In this document: positions 1 to 10,185 of the stretch, in pieces
How the letters are laid out: each line of letters opens with the position of its first letter
Position numbering within the stretch: the stretch's first letter is position 1
Program-made: the position numbers and the translations under genes
Notes under the pieces: generated by a model
Databases searched by the model: none
What the model was told of the DNA's origin: nothing
What the model saw: the letters and a program-made list of their open reading frames with translations, nothing else
From: Mycobacterium asiaticum
Lineage (GTDB): Bacteria > Actinomycetota > Actinomycetes > Mycobacteriales > Mycobacteriaceae
Assembly (NCBI RefSeq): GCF_001673315.1
Contig: NZ_LZLQ01000100.1
Span: forward strand, 51,544-115,543
Reading direction: 5' to 3'
DNA length: 64,000 bases

Positions 1-805
1 CCGGTGCGACACAGGTCTGGCCACCGTTGAGGATCTTGATCCAGGCGATCCGCTTGGCCGCGACATCCACGTCCGCGTCGGCCGCCACGATCACCGGGCT
101 CTTGCCGCCCAGCTCGAGGGTCACCGGCGTCAGGTGCTTGGCCGCACCTTCGTAGACCTTGCGGCCGATCTCGGTGCCGCCGGTGAACAGCACGCGGTCC
201 AGGCCTTGGGCGATCAGCTCCTGGGTGATCGCGCCGTCGCCCTCGATCACTGCGACTGCGTCTTTGTCCAGATACTTGGGTACCAGCTCGGCCATCAGGC
301 GGGAGGACGCCGCGGCGATTTCCGACGGCTTGAGGATGACGGTGTTCCCGGCGGCGAGGGCGCCGACCGCGGGGCCCAGCGTCAGATAAATCGGATAGTT
401 CCAGGCACCGATGACCAGCACGGTTCCGTAGGGCTCGTATTCCACCCAGCCACGGCCGGGCAGCTGCGGAGCCTCGAGCAGTAGATACTTGCGACGGGTC
501 CACTTGCGCAGCTTCTTGGCCGCGTACTTGGCCTCGCCCGCCGTGGTGGCGATGTCGGCGATGAACGCCTCGACCGGGTTGCGGTCCAGATCTTCGGCGA
601 GGGCGGCGGCGATCGCAGGCTCGTTCTCTTCCACCAGCCTGGCCAGCTGCTCCAACTGGTGCTTACGCCAGGCGATGTCGCGGGTGCGTCCGGTGGCAAA
701 AGTGCGGCGCAGTCGGGCCACGGTCTCTGCAATGTTGGGTGCCTCAGGTGCGGCGTGCCCATTGGCCGGCGCGGCGGCGGCCTTGGGTGGGGATTCGGTG
801 GTCAT
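1..805 (-). CDS. Aldehyde dehydrogenase, NAD(P)-dependent (C-terminus outside window)
   Basis: The N-terminal 268 residues of an aldehyde dehydrogenase start at an ATG on the minus strand and run off the left edge. Family landmarks are visible: AWNYP near residue 134, the FTGG cofactor-loop motif near 207-210, ELGGK at 231-235 (general-base Glu) and GGQTC at 261-265 (catalytic Cys). The enzyme oxidises an aldehyde to a carboxylic acid in the cytosol; the substrate cannot be read from the sequence. An Ala/Pro-rich N-terminal tail of about 20 residues precedes the fold. By position and sequence it corresponds to M. tuberculosis Rv0147 (from memory). It lies downstream of three methyltransferases on the same strand, 92 bases from the nearest. 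Confidence 0.93.
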   Translation of the reverse strand, partial: MTTESPPKAAAAPANGHAAPEAPNIAETVARLRRTFATGRTRDIAWRKHQLEQLARLVEENEPAIAAALAEDLDRNPVEAFIADIATTAGEAKYAAKKLRKWTRRKYLLLEAPQLPGRGWVEYEPYGTVLVIGAWNYPIYLTLGPAVGALAAGNTVILKPSEIAAASSRLMAELVPKYLDKDAVAVIEGDGAITQELIAQGLDRVLFTGGTEIGRKVYEGAAKHLTPVTLELGGKSPVIVAADADVDVAAKRIAWIKILNGGQTCVAP

Positions 806-897
806 CGTTGTCCTTCCTTCCCGTGATAACGCGATCCTAGTCACCCCGCCGAGACGGCAGTAGGACGGCAATCGGAAAGATCAGGACAAACGGCGGC

Positions 898-1826
898 TCA
901 GGGCTTGGCTGCGGTCACGAAATAGTTCAAGAAGCGGCGGTCGTCGGACTCTGGCGGCCGGCCCAACCGCGCTCCCTCGTCCCGCGCCGAGATCGCTTCG
1001 GCGGCCCAACCCTGCGCGGCGAACCAGTCGACCGGGTCGGGACGACCCTCGTCGTCGAACCACAGATCGAACGGATTGAACGAGGTGTCCTCGCCGCGGG
1101 CGGCCCGTCGGGCCCTGAGTTGCGCCCACTTCTGTTGCGCTTCTTCCCGTTTCTCGTCGTCGACCCCGAAGACCTCGACGGCGACCCGGCTGCCCGCTCC
1201 ACTCAGGGCGTCGATCGAGGCGAACATCGACTCCTGCGCGGTTGCTGGAAGGAAAGGCAGCAGACCTTCGGCCAGCCAGGCGGTCGGTCGGTTCACGTCG
1301 TAGCCGGCGTCGCGCAGCGCCTGCGGCCAATCGTGACGCAGGTCGACGGCGACCGGGCGACGGTCCGCGTGCGGCGCAGCGCCTAGCTCGGCAAGCGTCG
1401 CCGCCTTGTACTCGAGCACCCTGGGCAGGTCGATCTCATAGACGGTGGTGCCGGCCGCCCAGTCCAGCCGATAGGCGCGGGAGTCCAGCCCGGCGGCCAG
1501 CAGCACAACCTGCCGGATACCGGATGCGGTTGCGGCGGCGAAGAAGTCGTCGAAGAAGTGCGTGCGCACGGCCTGGTAATTGATCATCTGCTGGGAGTCA
1601 ACGGTGAAGTCGGTGTCCTCACCGTCTTCCGGCTGCGGCGACCACCACGCAGCCACCTGCTCGCGTACCGCCGCGAGCTCCGGGGTGGACACCAGCGGCT
1701 CGGCGAACTCGTCCCGGATCAACGGGTCGGGGCTGGCCGTTTCCGCGGCCCGCGCCAATGCCACCATGACCGCGGTTGCTCCCACGCTCGTTGCGATGTC
1801 CCAGGAATCGTCCGCGGTGCGCGGCA

Positions 1827-1827
<1 letters not shown>
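898..1827 (-). CDS. Class I SAM-dependent methyltransferase, mycobacterial TIGR00027/LCM-like family (copy 1)
   Basis: A 309-residue protein of the putative SAM-dependent methyltransferase family that is expanded in mycobacteria and related to leucine carboxyl methyltransferases. It has the N-terminal WDIATSVGATAVMVA segment, the SAM-binding [11 protein letters not shown] motif, then TTVYEIDLP and VLEYK. A later WLAEGLLPFLP segment is also typical. The natural substrate of the family is unknown. Its ATG overlaps the stop of the upstream paralogue by one base (TAATG), which suggests translational coupling. It carries an acidic insert (PEDGEDTD, near residue 70) that its two neighbours lack. 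Confidence 0.9.
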
Positions 1828-3718
<1,891 letters not shown>

Positions 3719-3733
3719 GACTGGGTCATGATA

Positions 3734-3747
3734 CCTAATAAGTTAGG
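3734..3747. promoter_or_regulatory. Inverted repeat CCTAA-TAAG-TTAGG, candidate operator
   Basis: A 14-base site with perfect 5-base arms and a 4-base spacer lies in the 54-base gap between the TetR gene and the first methyltransferase. It is unusually AT-rich for this DNA. Its position just upstream of the methyltransferase start suits an operator for the neighbouring TetR protein. The arms are short, so chance cannot be excluded. Confidence 0.35.
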
Positions 3748-3772
3748 CAGTCTATACGCTTTGTGCGTTAGT

Positions 3773-4411
3773 TCACTGCCGTCCCGGGGCCAATAAGCTG
3801 CCCGAGATCAACTGCCGCAAGGTGCCCATCATGTGGTCCACGTCCTGGTAGGTACCGACGAACCCGGCGTAGAACCCGACGCCACACAGCATCAGCAGCA
3901 ATACTTCCGCCAGCGAATCGACCTCGACGTCGGTGGCTAGTTCCCCGCGCTCGATCGCGTCGTTGACAGCCCAGACCAGAAATTCTCGGGTCCTGCGCAC
4001 CGCGTCATTCTCGTCGCGGCTCAATTCCGGGTTCCGCTGCGAATCAAGCACGGCCGTCGCCAGGAACGCCGCCGTACACGGATTCTCAGCATCGACCTCC
4101 ATCGCCACCGTGATGAACGCAGCCACCCGCCCGATCAATGTGGTCTCCCCGCGCGCTCGGTCGATGCCGGCGTCGATCACGAGTTCGTTGGTGCGGTCGG
4201 CCACTTCCGCGTACAACACGCGCTTGCTGGCGAAGTAGTGATTGATCGCCGGCCGGGTCAGGTCGGCAATTACGGCGATGGCCTGGAACGTCGCGCCGTC
4301 GTAGCCGCGCTCGCTGAACACCTGGCGCGCGGCACGCACAATTCGCTTGCGGGTCTCGTCGGCCTTTGCGGCCGGAGGGCGCCCTGGCCCGCGGCTTGCC
4401 ACTTTCGGCAT
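3773..4411 (-). CDS. TetR/AcrR family transcriptional regulator
   Basis: A 212-residue TetR-type repressor with a basic, Pro-rich start (GPGRPPAAKADETRKRIV). A helix-turn-helix follows at about residues 30-60, with FQAIAVIADLTRPAINHYFASK as the recognition region. The C-terminal ligand domain is ordinary. It starts 2 bases after the pirin stop and is followed by the methyltransferase triplet, so pirin, regulator and methyltransferases may share a transcript. It corresponds in position to M. tuberculosis Rv0144 (from memory). The effector is unknown. Confidence 0.9.
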   Translation of the reverse strand: MPKVASRGPGRPPAAKADETRKRIVRAARQVFSERGYDGATFQAIAVIADLTRPAINHYFASKRVLYAEVADRTNELVIDAGIDRARGETTLIGRVAAFITVAMEVDAENPCTAAFLATAVLDSQRNPELSRDENDAVRRTREFLVWAVNDAIERGELATDVEVDSLAEVLLLMLCGVGFYAGFVGTYQDVDHMMGTLRQLISGSLLAPGRQ

Positions 4412-4413
4412 TA

Positions 4414-5376
4414 CTAGAGTGTGCCACCGCCACGACGTGGCATCAGTGCGTTCTGCGGGATGCTACGGAACTTGCCAGTTTGATAGTCCTCCAGCGCCTG
4501 CAGCACCTCGGCCCGGGTGTTCATCACGAATGGTCCGTAGTGGAAAACCGGCTCGCGAATCGGCCGCCCGCCCAGGATCAACACGTCCAGGGCGGAGCGC
4601 CCGGCCGTGACGGAAATCCGGTCGCCGGGACCCAGAACGGCCAGTTGCCCTTGCTCCAGCGGGTGCCCGGCCGGCCCTATCGATCCTCTCCCCGCCATGG
4701 CATAGACCAGGGCGTTGAAGTCGCGGGGCCACGGAATGTCAAGTCGCGCAGCGCTCGTGAGAGTTGCGTGCACCAGGTTGATGGGCGTGTGCGTGATGCC
4801 CGGTCCCCGATGACCGTCGATTTCACCGGCGATGACGCGAACCAACGCGCCGCCGTCATCAGAGGAAAGCAACGTGGTGTCGGAGCCTTCGATGGCTTGA
4901 TACCGCGGCGGCGCGAACTTATCCCGCTTCGGCAGATTGACCCACAACTGGATTCCATGAAAAATCCCGCCGCGATTTACCATCTCGACGGGCGGGGTTT
5001 CAATGTGTAGGATGCCGGATCCAGCTGTCATCCATTGGGTGGCGCCGTCGGTGATCAGTCCACCACCCCCGTACGAATCCTGGTGAGCGAACTTTCCGTC
5101 GATCATGTACGTCACGGTTTCGAACCCGCGGTGGGGATGCCAATCGGTTCCCCGGGGTTCGCCGGGTTCGTAATCCACCTCGCCCATCTGGTCCATGTGC
5201 ACAAACGGGTCGAGGGCGGCGGTGCTGACACCGGCGAATGCGCGCACCACCGGGAACCCGAGTCCCTCGTAGCCGCGCGGACCGGTGGTGATCGATCGAA
5301 CGGGTCGCTCGATGTCGGCCGGGCCGGGTCGGCCGATCCGGGTCAGGGTGAGCGTGTCTGCGGTGATGGCTGGCAT
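4414..5376 (-). CDS. Pirin family protein (bicupin)
   Basis: A 320-residue pirin-like protein. The N-terminal cupin keeps the metal-ligand pattern HPHRGFET (two His) and later ILHIE (His and Glu). Pirins are non-haem iron cupins, and some have quercetin dioxygenase activity. A strong ribosome binding site (GAGGAGG, 6 bases before ATG) fixes the start. The gene is followed after 2 bases by the TetR gene. I recall no pirin at this point in M. tuberculosis, so it may be a local insertion. The cellular role is uncertain. Confidence 0.88.
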   Translation of the reverse strand: MPAITADTLTLTRIGRPGPADIERPVRSITTGPRGYEGLGFPVVRAFAGVSTAALDPFVHMDQMGEVDYEPGEPRGTDWHPHRGFETVTYMIDGKFAHQDSYGGGGLITDGATQWMTAGSGILHIETPPVEMVNRGGIFHGIQLWVNLPKRDKFAPPRYQAIEGSDTTLLSSDDGGALVRVIAGEIDGHRGPGITHTPINLVHATLTSAARLDIPWPRDFNALVYAMAGRGSIGPAGHPLEQGQLAVLGPGDRISVTAGRSALDVLILGGRPIREPVFHYGPFVMNTRAEVLQALEDYQTGKFRSIPQNALMPRRGGGTL

Positions 5377-5441
5377 CGGGACCTCCTCAACGGGCTACCC
5401 ATATAACCGGACCGTGGTCCACTTATTCCTGCTTGGCTACA

Positions 5442-6893
5442 GTGGGTTCGGTGGATGACCACGAAGCCCCGCCGGAGGCGGCCGGCGGACGATTCGGGGC
5501 TTCCCTGAGAAACTCGTCTTACCTGCCCAAATGGCTCGCTTTGGGTGTCACCATCGGGGTCATCGCCGGCCTGGGTGCCGTCGTGTTCTACCTGGCGTTG
5601 AAGTACACCGGTGAATTCCTGCTCGGTTATCTGGCCGGGTACCAGGTGCCCACTCCGGTAGGCGAAGGCGGCAGCCGCGGGTCCGCCGGATTCTCCCGCC
5701 CATGGGCCATTCCGCTGGTGACGACGGGTGGGGCACTGCTTTCGGCACTGATCGTCGCGAAGTTCGCGCCCGAAGCGACGGGCCACGGCACCGACGAGGC
5801 CATTGAGGCGGTACACACCGATCCTCGCGCCATTCGCGGCCGGGCAGTGCTGGTGAAGATGGTCGCCAGCGCGCTGACGATCGGGTCGGGGGGGTCGGGT
5901 GGACGTGAAGGGCCGACGGCGCACATCAGCGCCGGATTCTGTTCGATGCTGACCCGTCGGCTCAATCTGTCCGACGAGGACGGCCGCATCGCGGTGGGCC
6001 TGGGCATCGGGGCCGGAATCGGCGCCATCTTCGCCGCACCGCTGGGTGGGGCCGTGCTGGCCGCATCGATCACCTACCGCGACGATTTCGATTACCGCAG
6101 CCTGTTGCCCGGATTCATCACTTCGGGCACCGCGTACGCGGTGCTCGGGTCCGTCCTGGGGTTCGAACCGCTGTTCGGTTACATCGACGCCGAATACCGT
6201 TTCGAGCGGGCCGGCCCGCTGCTGTGGTTCGTAGTGATCGGGGTGATCGCGGCTGCCGTCGGCTATCTGTACGCCAGGAGCTTCCACGCGACGCTTGCTG
6301 TGGTGCGCCGACTACCGGGCGGAGCCATCGTCAAGCCGGCAGTGGGCGGGTTGCTGGTCGGGCTGCTGGGCCTGGTGATCCCACAGGTACTGAGCAGCGG
6401 CTATGGCTGGGCACAGTTGGCCGCCGATCGCGGATCGCTCATGGCGATTCCACTGTGGATCATCGTCGTGCTGCCAGTCGCCAAGATTGTCGCCACCTGC
6501 CTGTCCATCGGCAGTGGCGGTTCCGGGGGACTGTTCGGACCCGGGATCGTGATCGGCGCATTCGTCGGGGCCGCGGTCTGGCGACTGAGTGACCTGGCCG
6601 GGCTGCCCGGGGTGCCCGAGCAGCCCGGGATCTTCGTGGTGGTGGGGATGATGACGTGTTTCGGCAGCGTCGCCCGCGCCCCGCTGGCGATCATGATCAT
6701 GGTCGCGGAGATGACGGGTTCGTTCTCAGTGGTGCCTGGGGCCATCCTGTCGGTGGGAATCGCTGCACTGCTGATGTCGCGAACCAACGTCACCATCTAC
6801 GAGGCGCAGCGGCTCGACCGCGGGAGCGCTCAGCGGGAACGGCGCGAACGGGAGGCCGAGCGCGCGCGAAAGTCCGCGTCGGATCAGGACTGA
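5442..6893 (+). CDS. ClC family chloride channel / H+-Cl- antiporter
   Basis: A multi-pass membrane protein of about 483 residues. Family signatures are GSGGSGGREGPTAH, which includes the gating Glu in GREGP, and a second GSGGSGGLFGPGIVIG. The retained gating Glu allows coupled H+/Cl- exchange. The start is uncertain: GTG at 5442 and GTG at 5451 are both possible in frame, a TTG lies at 5433, and no strong ribosome binding site is seen. A charged Arg/Glu tail ends the protein. It converges with dps, overlapping by 10 bases. It corresponds to Rv0143c (from memory). Confidence 0.92.
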   Translation: MGSVDDHEAPPEAAGGRFGASLRNSSYLPKWLALGVTIGVIAGLGAVVFYLALKYTGEFLLGYLAGYQVPTPVGEGGSRGSAGFSRPWAIPLVTTGGALLSALIVAKFAPEATGHGTDEAIEAVHTDPRAIRGRAVLVKMVASALTIGSGGSGGREGPTAHISAGFCSMLTRRLNLSDEDGRIAVGLGIGAGIGAIFAAPLGGAVLAASITYRDDFDYRSLLPGFITSGTAYAVLGSVLGFEPLFGYIDAEYRFERAGPLLWFVVIGVIAAAVGYLYARSFHATLAVVRRLPGGAIVKPAVGGLLVGLLGLVIPQVLSSGYGWAQLAADRGSLMAIPLWIIVVLPVAKIVATCLSIGSGGSGGLFGPGIVIGAFVGAAVWRLSDLAGLPGVPEQPGIFVVVGMMTCFGSVARAPLAIMIMVAEMTGSFSVVPGAILSVGIAALLMSRTNVTIYEAQRLDRGSAQRERREREAERARKSASDQD

Positions 6894-7432
6894 TCGCGGG
6901 CTGAGCTCGCGGCGTCCTTTTCGCTCGAAGCGCCCTCGTGATGCAACTGGCCGCCCGCACTCTCCAGGTGCGCCCGGATGAACCACTGATACTGCTCGAG
7001 CTGCCCCGCGTGGCCGATCAACAGATCCTGGGTGACCGGGTCGAGTTCCTCGGTCTCCTCGATGCTCTTGCGGAGATCTTCGATCACGCCGGTGTAGACC
7101 AGGTCGAGTGCGGCCAGGTGCGACTGCACGCAATCCCGGCCGATCGAGTAGTCGTCCCACGTGCGATCCCGAATGATCGCACCCGGAGTGCCTTCCGGTG
7201 AACCACCCAGCGCCGCGATGCGTTCGGCAACCTCATCGGCGTATCCGCGGACCGTCTTCACCTGCGGATCCAACATCTCGTGCACACCGATGAAGTTGGG
7301 GCCGACCACATTCCAGTGCACGTGCTTGAGGGTCAAGTGCAGATCGTTGTACGTGCTCAATTGCTTCTGCAGCAATTCGGTGAGCCGCGCCCCCTGCTTG
7401 TCCGTCAAGCCTGGAATTGTGAACTGCGCCAT
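6884..7432 (-). CDS. dps: Dps, DNA-protecting ferritin-like protein
   Basis: A 182-residue Dps closely resembling M. smegmatis Dps1 as I recall it. The ferroxidase-type helix pattern HVHWNVVGPNFIGVHEMLD is intact, followed by RGYADEVAERIAALGGSPEGTPGAI. Dps dodecamers store iron, remove peroxide and bind DNA in starvation and oxidative stress. The C-terminal tail (HHEGASSEKDAASSARDQS) is where mycobacterial Dps carries its DNA-binding region; here it is fairly short and not strongly basic. GGGAG lies 6 bases before the ATG. M. tuberculosis lacks Dps, so this gene interrupts the shared gene order. Confidence 0.95.
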   Translation of the reverse strand: MAQFTIPGLTDKQGARLTELLQKQLSTYNDLHLTLKHVHWNVVGPNFIGVHEMLDPQVKTVRGYADEVAERIAALGGSPEGTPGAIIRDRTWDDYSIGRDCVQSHLAALDLVYTGVIEDLRKSIEETEELDPVTQDLLIGHAGQLEQYQWFIRAHLESAGGQLHHEGASSEKDAASSARDQS

Positions 7433-7452
7433 GGAATTCTCCCTGATTTCGG

Positions 7453-7501
7453 TACCCGGTCTGTTCCCTCGGCTGGGTACCCGGTGGTCCTGTCCTTAAC
7501 C
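7453..7501 (-). promoter_or_regulatory. dps: Candidate SigF-like promoter of dps
   Basis: On the minus strand GGTTA at 7497-7501 is followed after 14 bases by GGGTA at 7478-7482. A second GGGTA lies at 7453-7457, about 20 bases before the dps start. These resemble the mycobacterial SigF elements GGTTT and GGGTA, but the spacer is 1 base short of the usual 15-17. GGTACCCGGT is directly repeated here. This is a weak assignment based on motif and stress context. Confidence 0.25.
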
Positions 7502-7565
7502 ACTACAGAAAAGGAACCACTACAGAAAAGGAACCACTACAGACAAGGAACCACTACAGAAAACG
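7498..7565. repeat. Tandem repeat, four 17-base units
   Basis: AACCACTACAGAAAAGG is repeated four times head to tail at 7498, 7515, 7532 and 7549, with one substitution in unit 3 and one in unit 4. The last unit overlaps the end of the downstream glycosylase gene and supplies its TAG stop. Each copy contains CTA, read as TAG on the minus strand. The array also lies upstream of the dps promoter region. It looks like a VNTR. Confidence 0.9.
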
Positions 7566-8465
7566 AATGTGCTGCACCGGCAACCGGGCGCCGCGGCGCG
7601 GTTCGTAGGCCAGCCCGCTGGCTTCGAGCAACCGGACCACCCGGTGCCGGTGTGGGCGCATCGGTTCGAGCAACTCGAGCATCCCGGCGTCGTCCACCGG
7701 ACGGCCGATCAATGTCCAGCCGATCATTTTCGGGACGTGGTAGTCGCCGACCGACAGCGCGTCGGCATCACCGAATGCGCGTTGTGCGGTCTCGGCCGCG
7801 GTCCACACGCCGACACCGGGTAACGACATCAGTGCCGCGCGAGCCTGCGCAGGCGGCATCCCTACCAACCGTTCCAGCGACGACGCCCGCCGCGCACAGC
7901 TGACCACGGTCTGCGCCCGTCCAGGGTCGACGTTGGCCAGATGGAACTCCCAGGACGGGATATGCCGCCATGCGTCGGCCGAGGGCTGCACCCGCATGCC
8001 GACCGGCGCCGGTCCGGGTGCGGGGGTGCCGTATTTGGTGACCAGAACCCGCCAAGACCGGAAGGCGTCGGCGCCCGGTACTCGCTGCTCGATGATTGCC
8101 GGGATCAGGGCCTCCAACACCCGACCGGTGCGGCCAAGCCGCAGGTGCGGCACCCGTTGGCGTGCGGCGGCGACGGTCGGGTGGCACGGGACGAAGTCCG
8201 AGTCGTCGTCGTCAGCGCCCAGCATCGCCGGCAAGAGTTCGAGGAACTCGGCGGCGCCGCTACCCCAAGCCGCGCAGTGCACCTGCGCGGCATCCACCCG
8301 ACTGATCAGCGCGGTGACGGGTCCGCTCGACAGCAGACTCGTCCGCCAGATCTTGCCGTCCCCCGACGCGCGGAAGCACGGGTCCCCGTGCCCCCGCCGC
8401 AGCGGCGCCAACGTGTGCCCGAAGCTGACGGCACCGGGAAAGGTGACGGTGCGCGCGATCGTCAA
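7554..8465 (-). CDS. AlkA-type DNA-3-methyladenine glycosylase II family protein
   Basis: A 303-residue HhH-GPD superfamily protein for base-excision repair of alkylated DNA. The helix-hairpin-helix LPGVGVWTAAETAQ is at about 205-218, and the catalytic Asp lies in SVGDYH about 20 residues later. The start is a TTG preceded by AGGAAAGG at fair spacing. An N-terminal domain of about 110 residues precedes the glycosylase core, as in AlkA. Its stop falls within a 17-base tandem repeat. It corresponds to Rv0142 (from memory). Substrate range is not predictable. Confidence 0.87.
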   Translation of the reverse strand: MTIARTVTFPGAVSFGHTLAPLRRGHGDPCFRASGDGKIWRTSLLSSGPVTALISRVDAAQVHCAAWGSGAAEFLELLPAMLGADDDDSDFVPCHPTVAAARQRVPHLRLGRTGRVLEALIPAIIEQRVPGADAFRSWRVLVTKYGTPAPGPAPVGMRVQPSADAWRHIPSWEFHLANVDPGRAQTVVSCARRASSLERLVGMPPAQARAALMSLPGVGVWTAAETAQRAFGDADALSVGDYHVPKMIGWTLIGRPVDDAGMLELLEPMRPHRHRVVRLLEASGLAYEPRRGARLPVQHIRFL

Positions 8466-8572
8466 GCCGCTGCCTTTCCTATCCGCCAGCCGAACGGTTA
8501 TCCCGTATCCGGCATCGTCGATTGACCCTTAACTATCTTCCAAGCCAGGATGACCTTTGTGATGACGCCGTG

Positions 8573-8965
8573 ATGACGCCGTTTGACGACCCGCAGGCCG
8601 AGCTGGCATGGATGTTCCTGCAGAGCTTGTGCCGGGGTGGCGACTTGGAGGAAGGTTTCGCCCTGCTCAGCGACGACTTCACCTACTGGAGCATCGTCAC
8701 CCGGACCACTTTGGACAAGGACGCGATGCGCCGCGCCAACGAACGGCGCATGCAGGTCTTCGAGGTCAGCAACATCGACCTGCTGCGCTGCGTCAACGAG
8801 GGAGAGACGGTGGTGATCGAAGGACAGACCGAGGGCGTCAACGCCGACGGCACCAAATACGAAAGCCCATTCGTCTGCATCTTCGACACCCACGACGGCA
8901 TGATCACCGCACTGCGCGAATACAGCGACACCCAGTCCTTCGCGAGAATGTTCGCCGAGTCCTAG
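8573..8965 (+). CDS. SnoaL/NTF2-like small protein
   Basis: A 130-residue protein with an NTF2-like pattern: helical start (DPQAELAWMFLQSL), LLSDDFTYWSIV, then strands such as VVIEGQTEGVNADGTKYESPFVCIFD. The family includes isomerases, polyketide cyclases and binding proteins, so no reaction can be assigned. The start is ATG at 8573 or GTG at 8570, in the second copy of a GATGACGCCGT direct repeat. It is divergent from the glycosylase gene. Its TAG stop lies in an 11-base tandem repeat. It corresponds to Rv0141c (from memory). Confidence 0.8.
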   Translation: MTPFDDPQAELAWMFLQSLCRGGDLEEGFALLSDDFTYWSIVTRTTLDKDAMRRANERRMQVFEVSNIDLLRCVNEGETVVIEGQTEGVNADGTKYESPFVCIFDTHDGMITALREYSDTQSFARMFAES

Positions 8966-9009
8966 GCCCGTTCTAGGCCCGTTCTAGGCCCGTTCTAGGC
9001 CCGTTCTAG
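8962..9009. repeat. Tandem repeat, four 11-base units joining two convergent stop codons
   Basis: CTAGGCCCGTT is repeated exactly at 8962, 8973, 8984 and 8995, followed by a final CTAG at 9006. The first CTAG gives the TAG stop of the plus-strand SnoaL gene; the last CTAG, read on the other strand, gives the TAG stop of the DUF427 gene. The array therefore fills exactly the space between two convergent genes. Confidence 0.95.
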
Positions 9010-9380
9010 CCGAGGGTGATCTCGGCCTTGTTCGGGTAGAAGGCGACGTGCCCAGCGATGGCGGCGACCGCGGGGTACGGCTGTTCGTAGGTCCAGATCG
9101 CGTCCGCCACGGTGTCGCCGGCCGAGGTGGTCACGCTGTAGTAGCTGGCTTCGCCCTTGAAGGGGCAGTAGCTGCTGGTCTCGGTCCGAGTCAGCCGCTC
9201 CTCGACTACATCTTCGAACGGAATATATTGCACCACAGGCAAAGTCGCCTCCCGCAGCTGCAGGGCGGCGGTCGTGTCTGCGACAAGTTCACCGTTGATG
9301 CGCACCTGCACCCGGCCCGGGTTCGGCTCGATGGTGATGGGGTGCCCGGCGTTGGGTTCTTTGATTTCCGGATGGTTCAT
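9006..9380 (-). CDS. DUF427 domain protein
   Basis: A 124-residue protein with the DUF427 pattern: PNPGRVQVRINGELVADTT, VVQYIPFEDV and the conserved YCPFKGEASYYSV. The family is common in actinobacteria and has no agreed function. The ATG at 9380 gives the usual family length. It corresponds to Rv0140 (from memory). A TetR gene that I do not recall in M. tuberculosis separates it here from the epimerase. Confidence 0.85.
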   Translation of the reverse strand: MNHPEIKEPNAGHPITIEPNPGRVQVRINGELVADTTAALQLREATLPVVQYIPFEDVVEERLTRTETSSYCPFKGEASYYSVTTSAGDTVADAIWTYEQPYPAVAAIAGHVAFYPNKAEITLG

Positions 9381-9427
9381 GGTTATGTGCAACACCTGTC
9401 GTGGGTCAGCATTCCCGCCGGGTGCGC

Positions 9428-10183
9428 TCAACGTCCTATTGGCCGCAGGCCGGCCAGGACCATCTCCGCGAAGGTGTCGCCGATCTCGGTCAACGAGTTG
9501 CGCCCGCCCGGGACATACCAACGGTGGATCCAGTTGTGCATGCCGAGGATGCCGAGCATGACCAGGCGCGGGTCCAGGTCCGAGCGGAACACTCCGGATC
9601 TGACGCCCTCCGTAACGATGGCGCACAGCGTCTTGCCGTAGGAATCGGCGTTCTCGACGATATCTCGAGCCTCGAACGTTGTTGCAAGATAACGGCTTTC
9701 GTTGAACAGCAGGAACAGCTCGGGGTGCGTGGCAAGGCCCTCGATGAAAGCACGCAGGGCCAGCCGTAGTTTCTGGTCGGCGCTCAGGTCGGATGCAAGT
9801 GCTTCGCGGCAACGGCGCGTCATCTCGTAGGCCGGCTGTTCGACCAGCGCCACGAACAACTCTTCCTTCGACCGGACGTAACGGCACAGTAAGGCGCGGT
9901 CGATGCCCACTTCGATGGCGACGTCCTCGAGGCGGGCACGAGAAAATCCCTCCCGGCGGAATACCTCGATACCGCCCTGGCGGATCAACTGCCACCGTTC
10001 GTCGTCGGACCATCGTGCATCGTCGGTTTGCTGGTTTGCGACGGTAATCTCGCCCACCTTCCCTACAACCCCGCTGACGAATTTTTCAGGAACGCGGTGC
10101 ACAACTCCGCCGTCACCGCCCGCCGTGTACCGAGCGAAGACGTTGGGCCGCAACCGGATCGACCGCATCTGAGCGCGAAGCAC
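9428..10183 (-). CDS. TetR family transcriptional regulator
   Basis: A TetR regulator with DDERWQLIRQGGIEVFRREGFSRARLEDVAIEVGIDRALLCRYVRSKEELF as DNA-binding domain and a C-terminal domain typical of the family. The GTG start at 10183 gives 251 residues with about 40 extra at the N-terminus. A GTG at 10057 gives a more usual 209 residues and may be the real start, although GGGAAG abuts it directly. It begins 2 bases after the epimerase stop, consistent with one operon. Confidence 0.85.
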   Translation of the reverse strand: MLRAQMRSIRLRPNVFARYTAGGDGGVVHRVPEKFVSGVVGKVGEITVANQQTDDARWSDDERWQLIRQGGIEVFRREGFSRARLEDVAIEVGIDRALLCRYVRSKEELFVALVEQPAYEMTRRCREALASDLSADQKLRLALRAFIEGLATHPELFLLFNESRYLATTFEARDIVENADSYGKTLCAIVTEGVRSGVFRSDLDPRLVMLGILGMHNWIHRWYVPGGRNSLTEIGDTFAEMVLAGLRPIGR

Positions 10184-10185
10184 TG

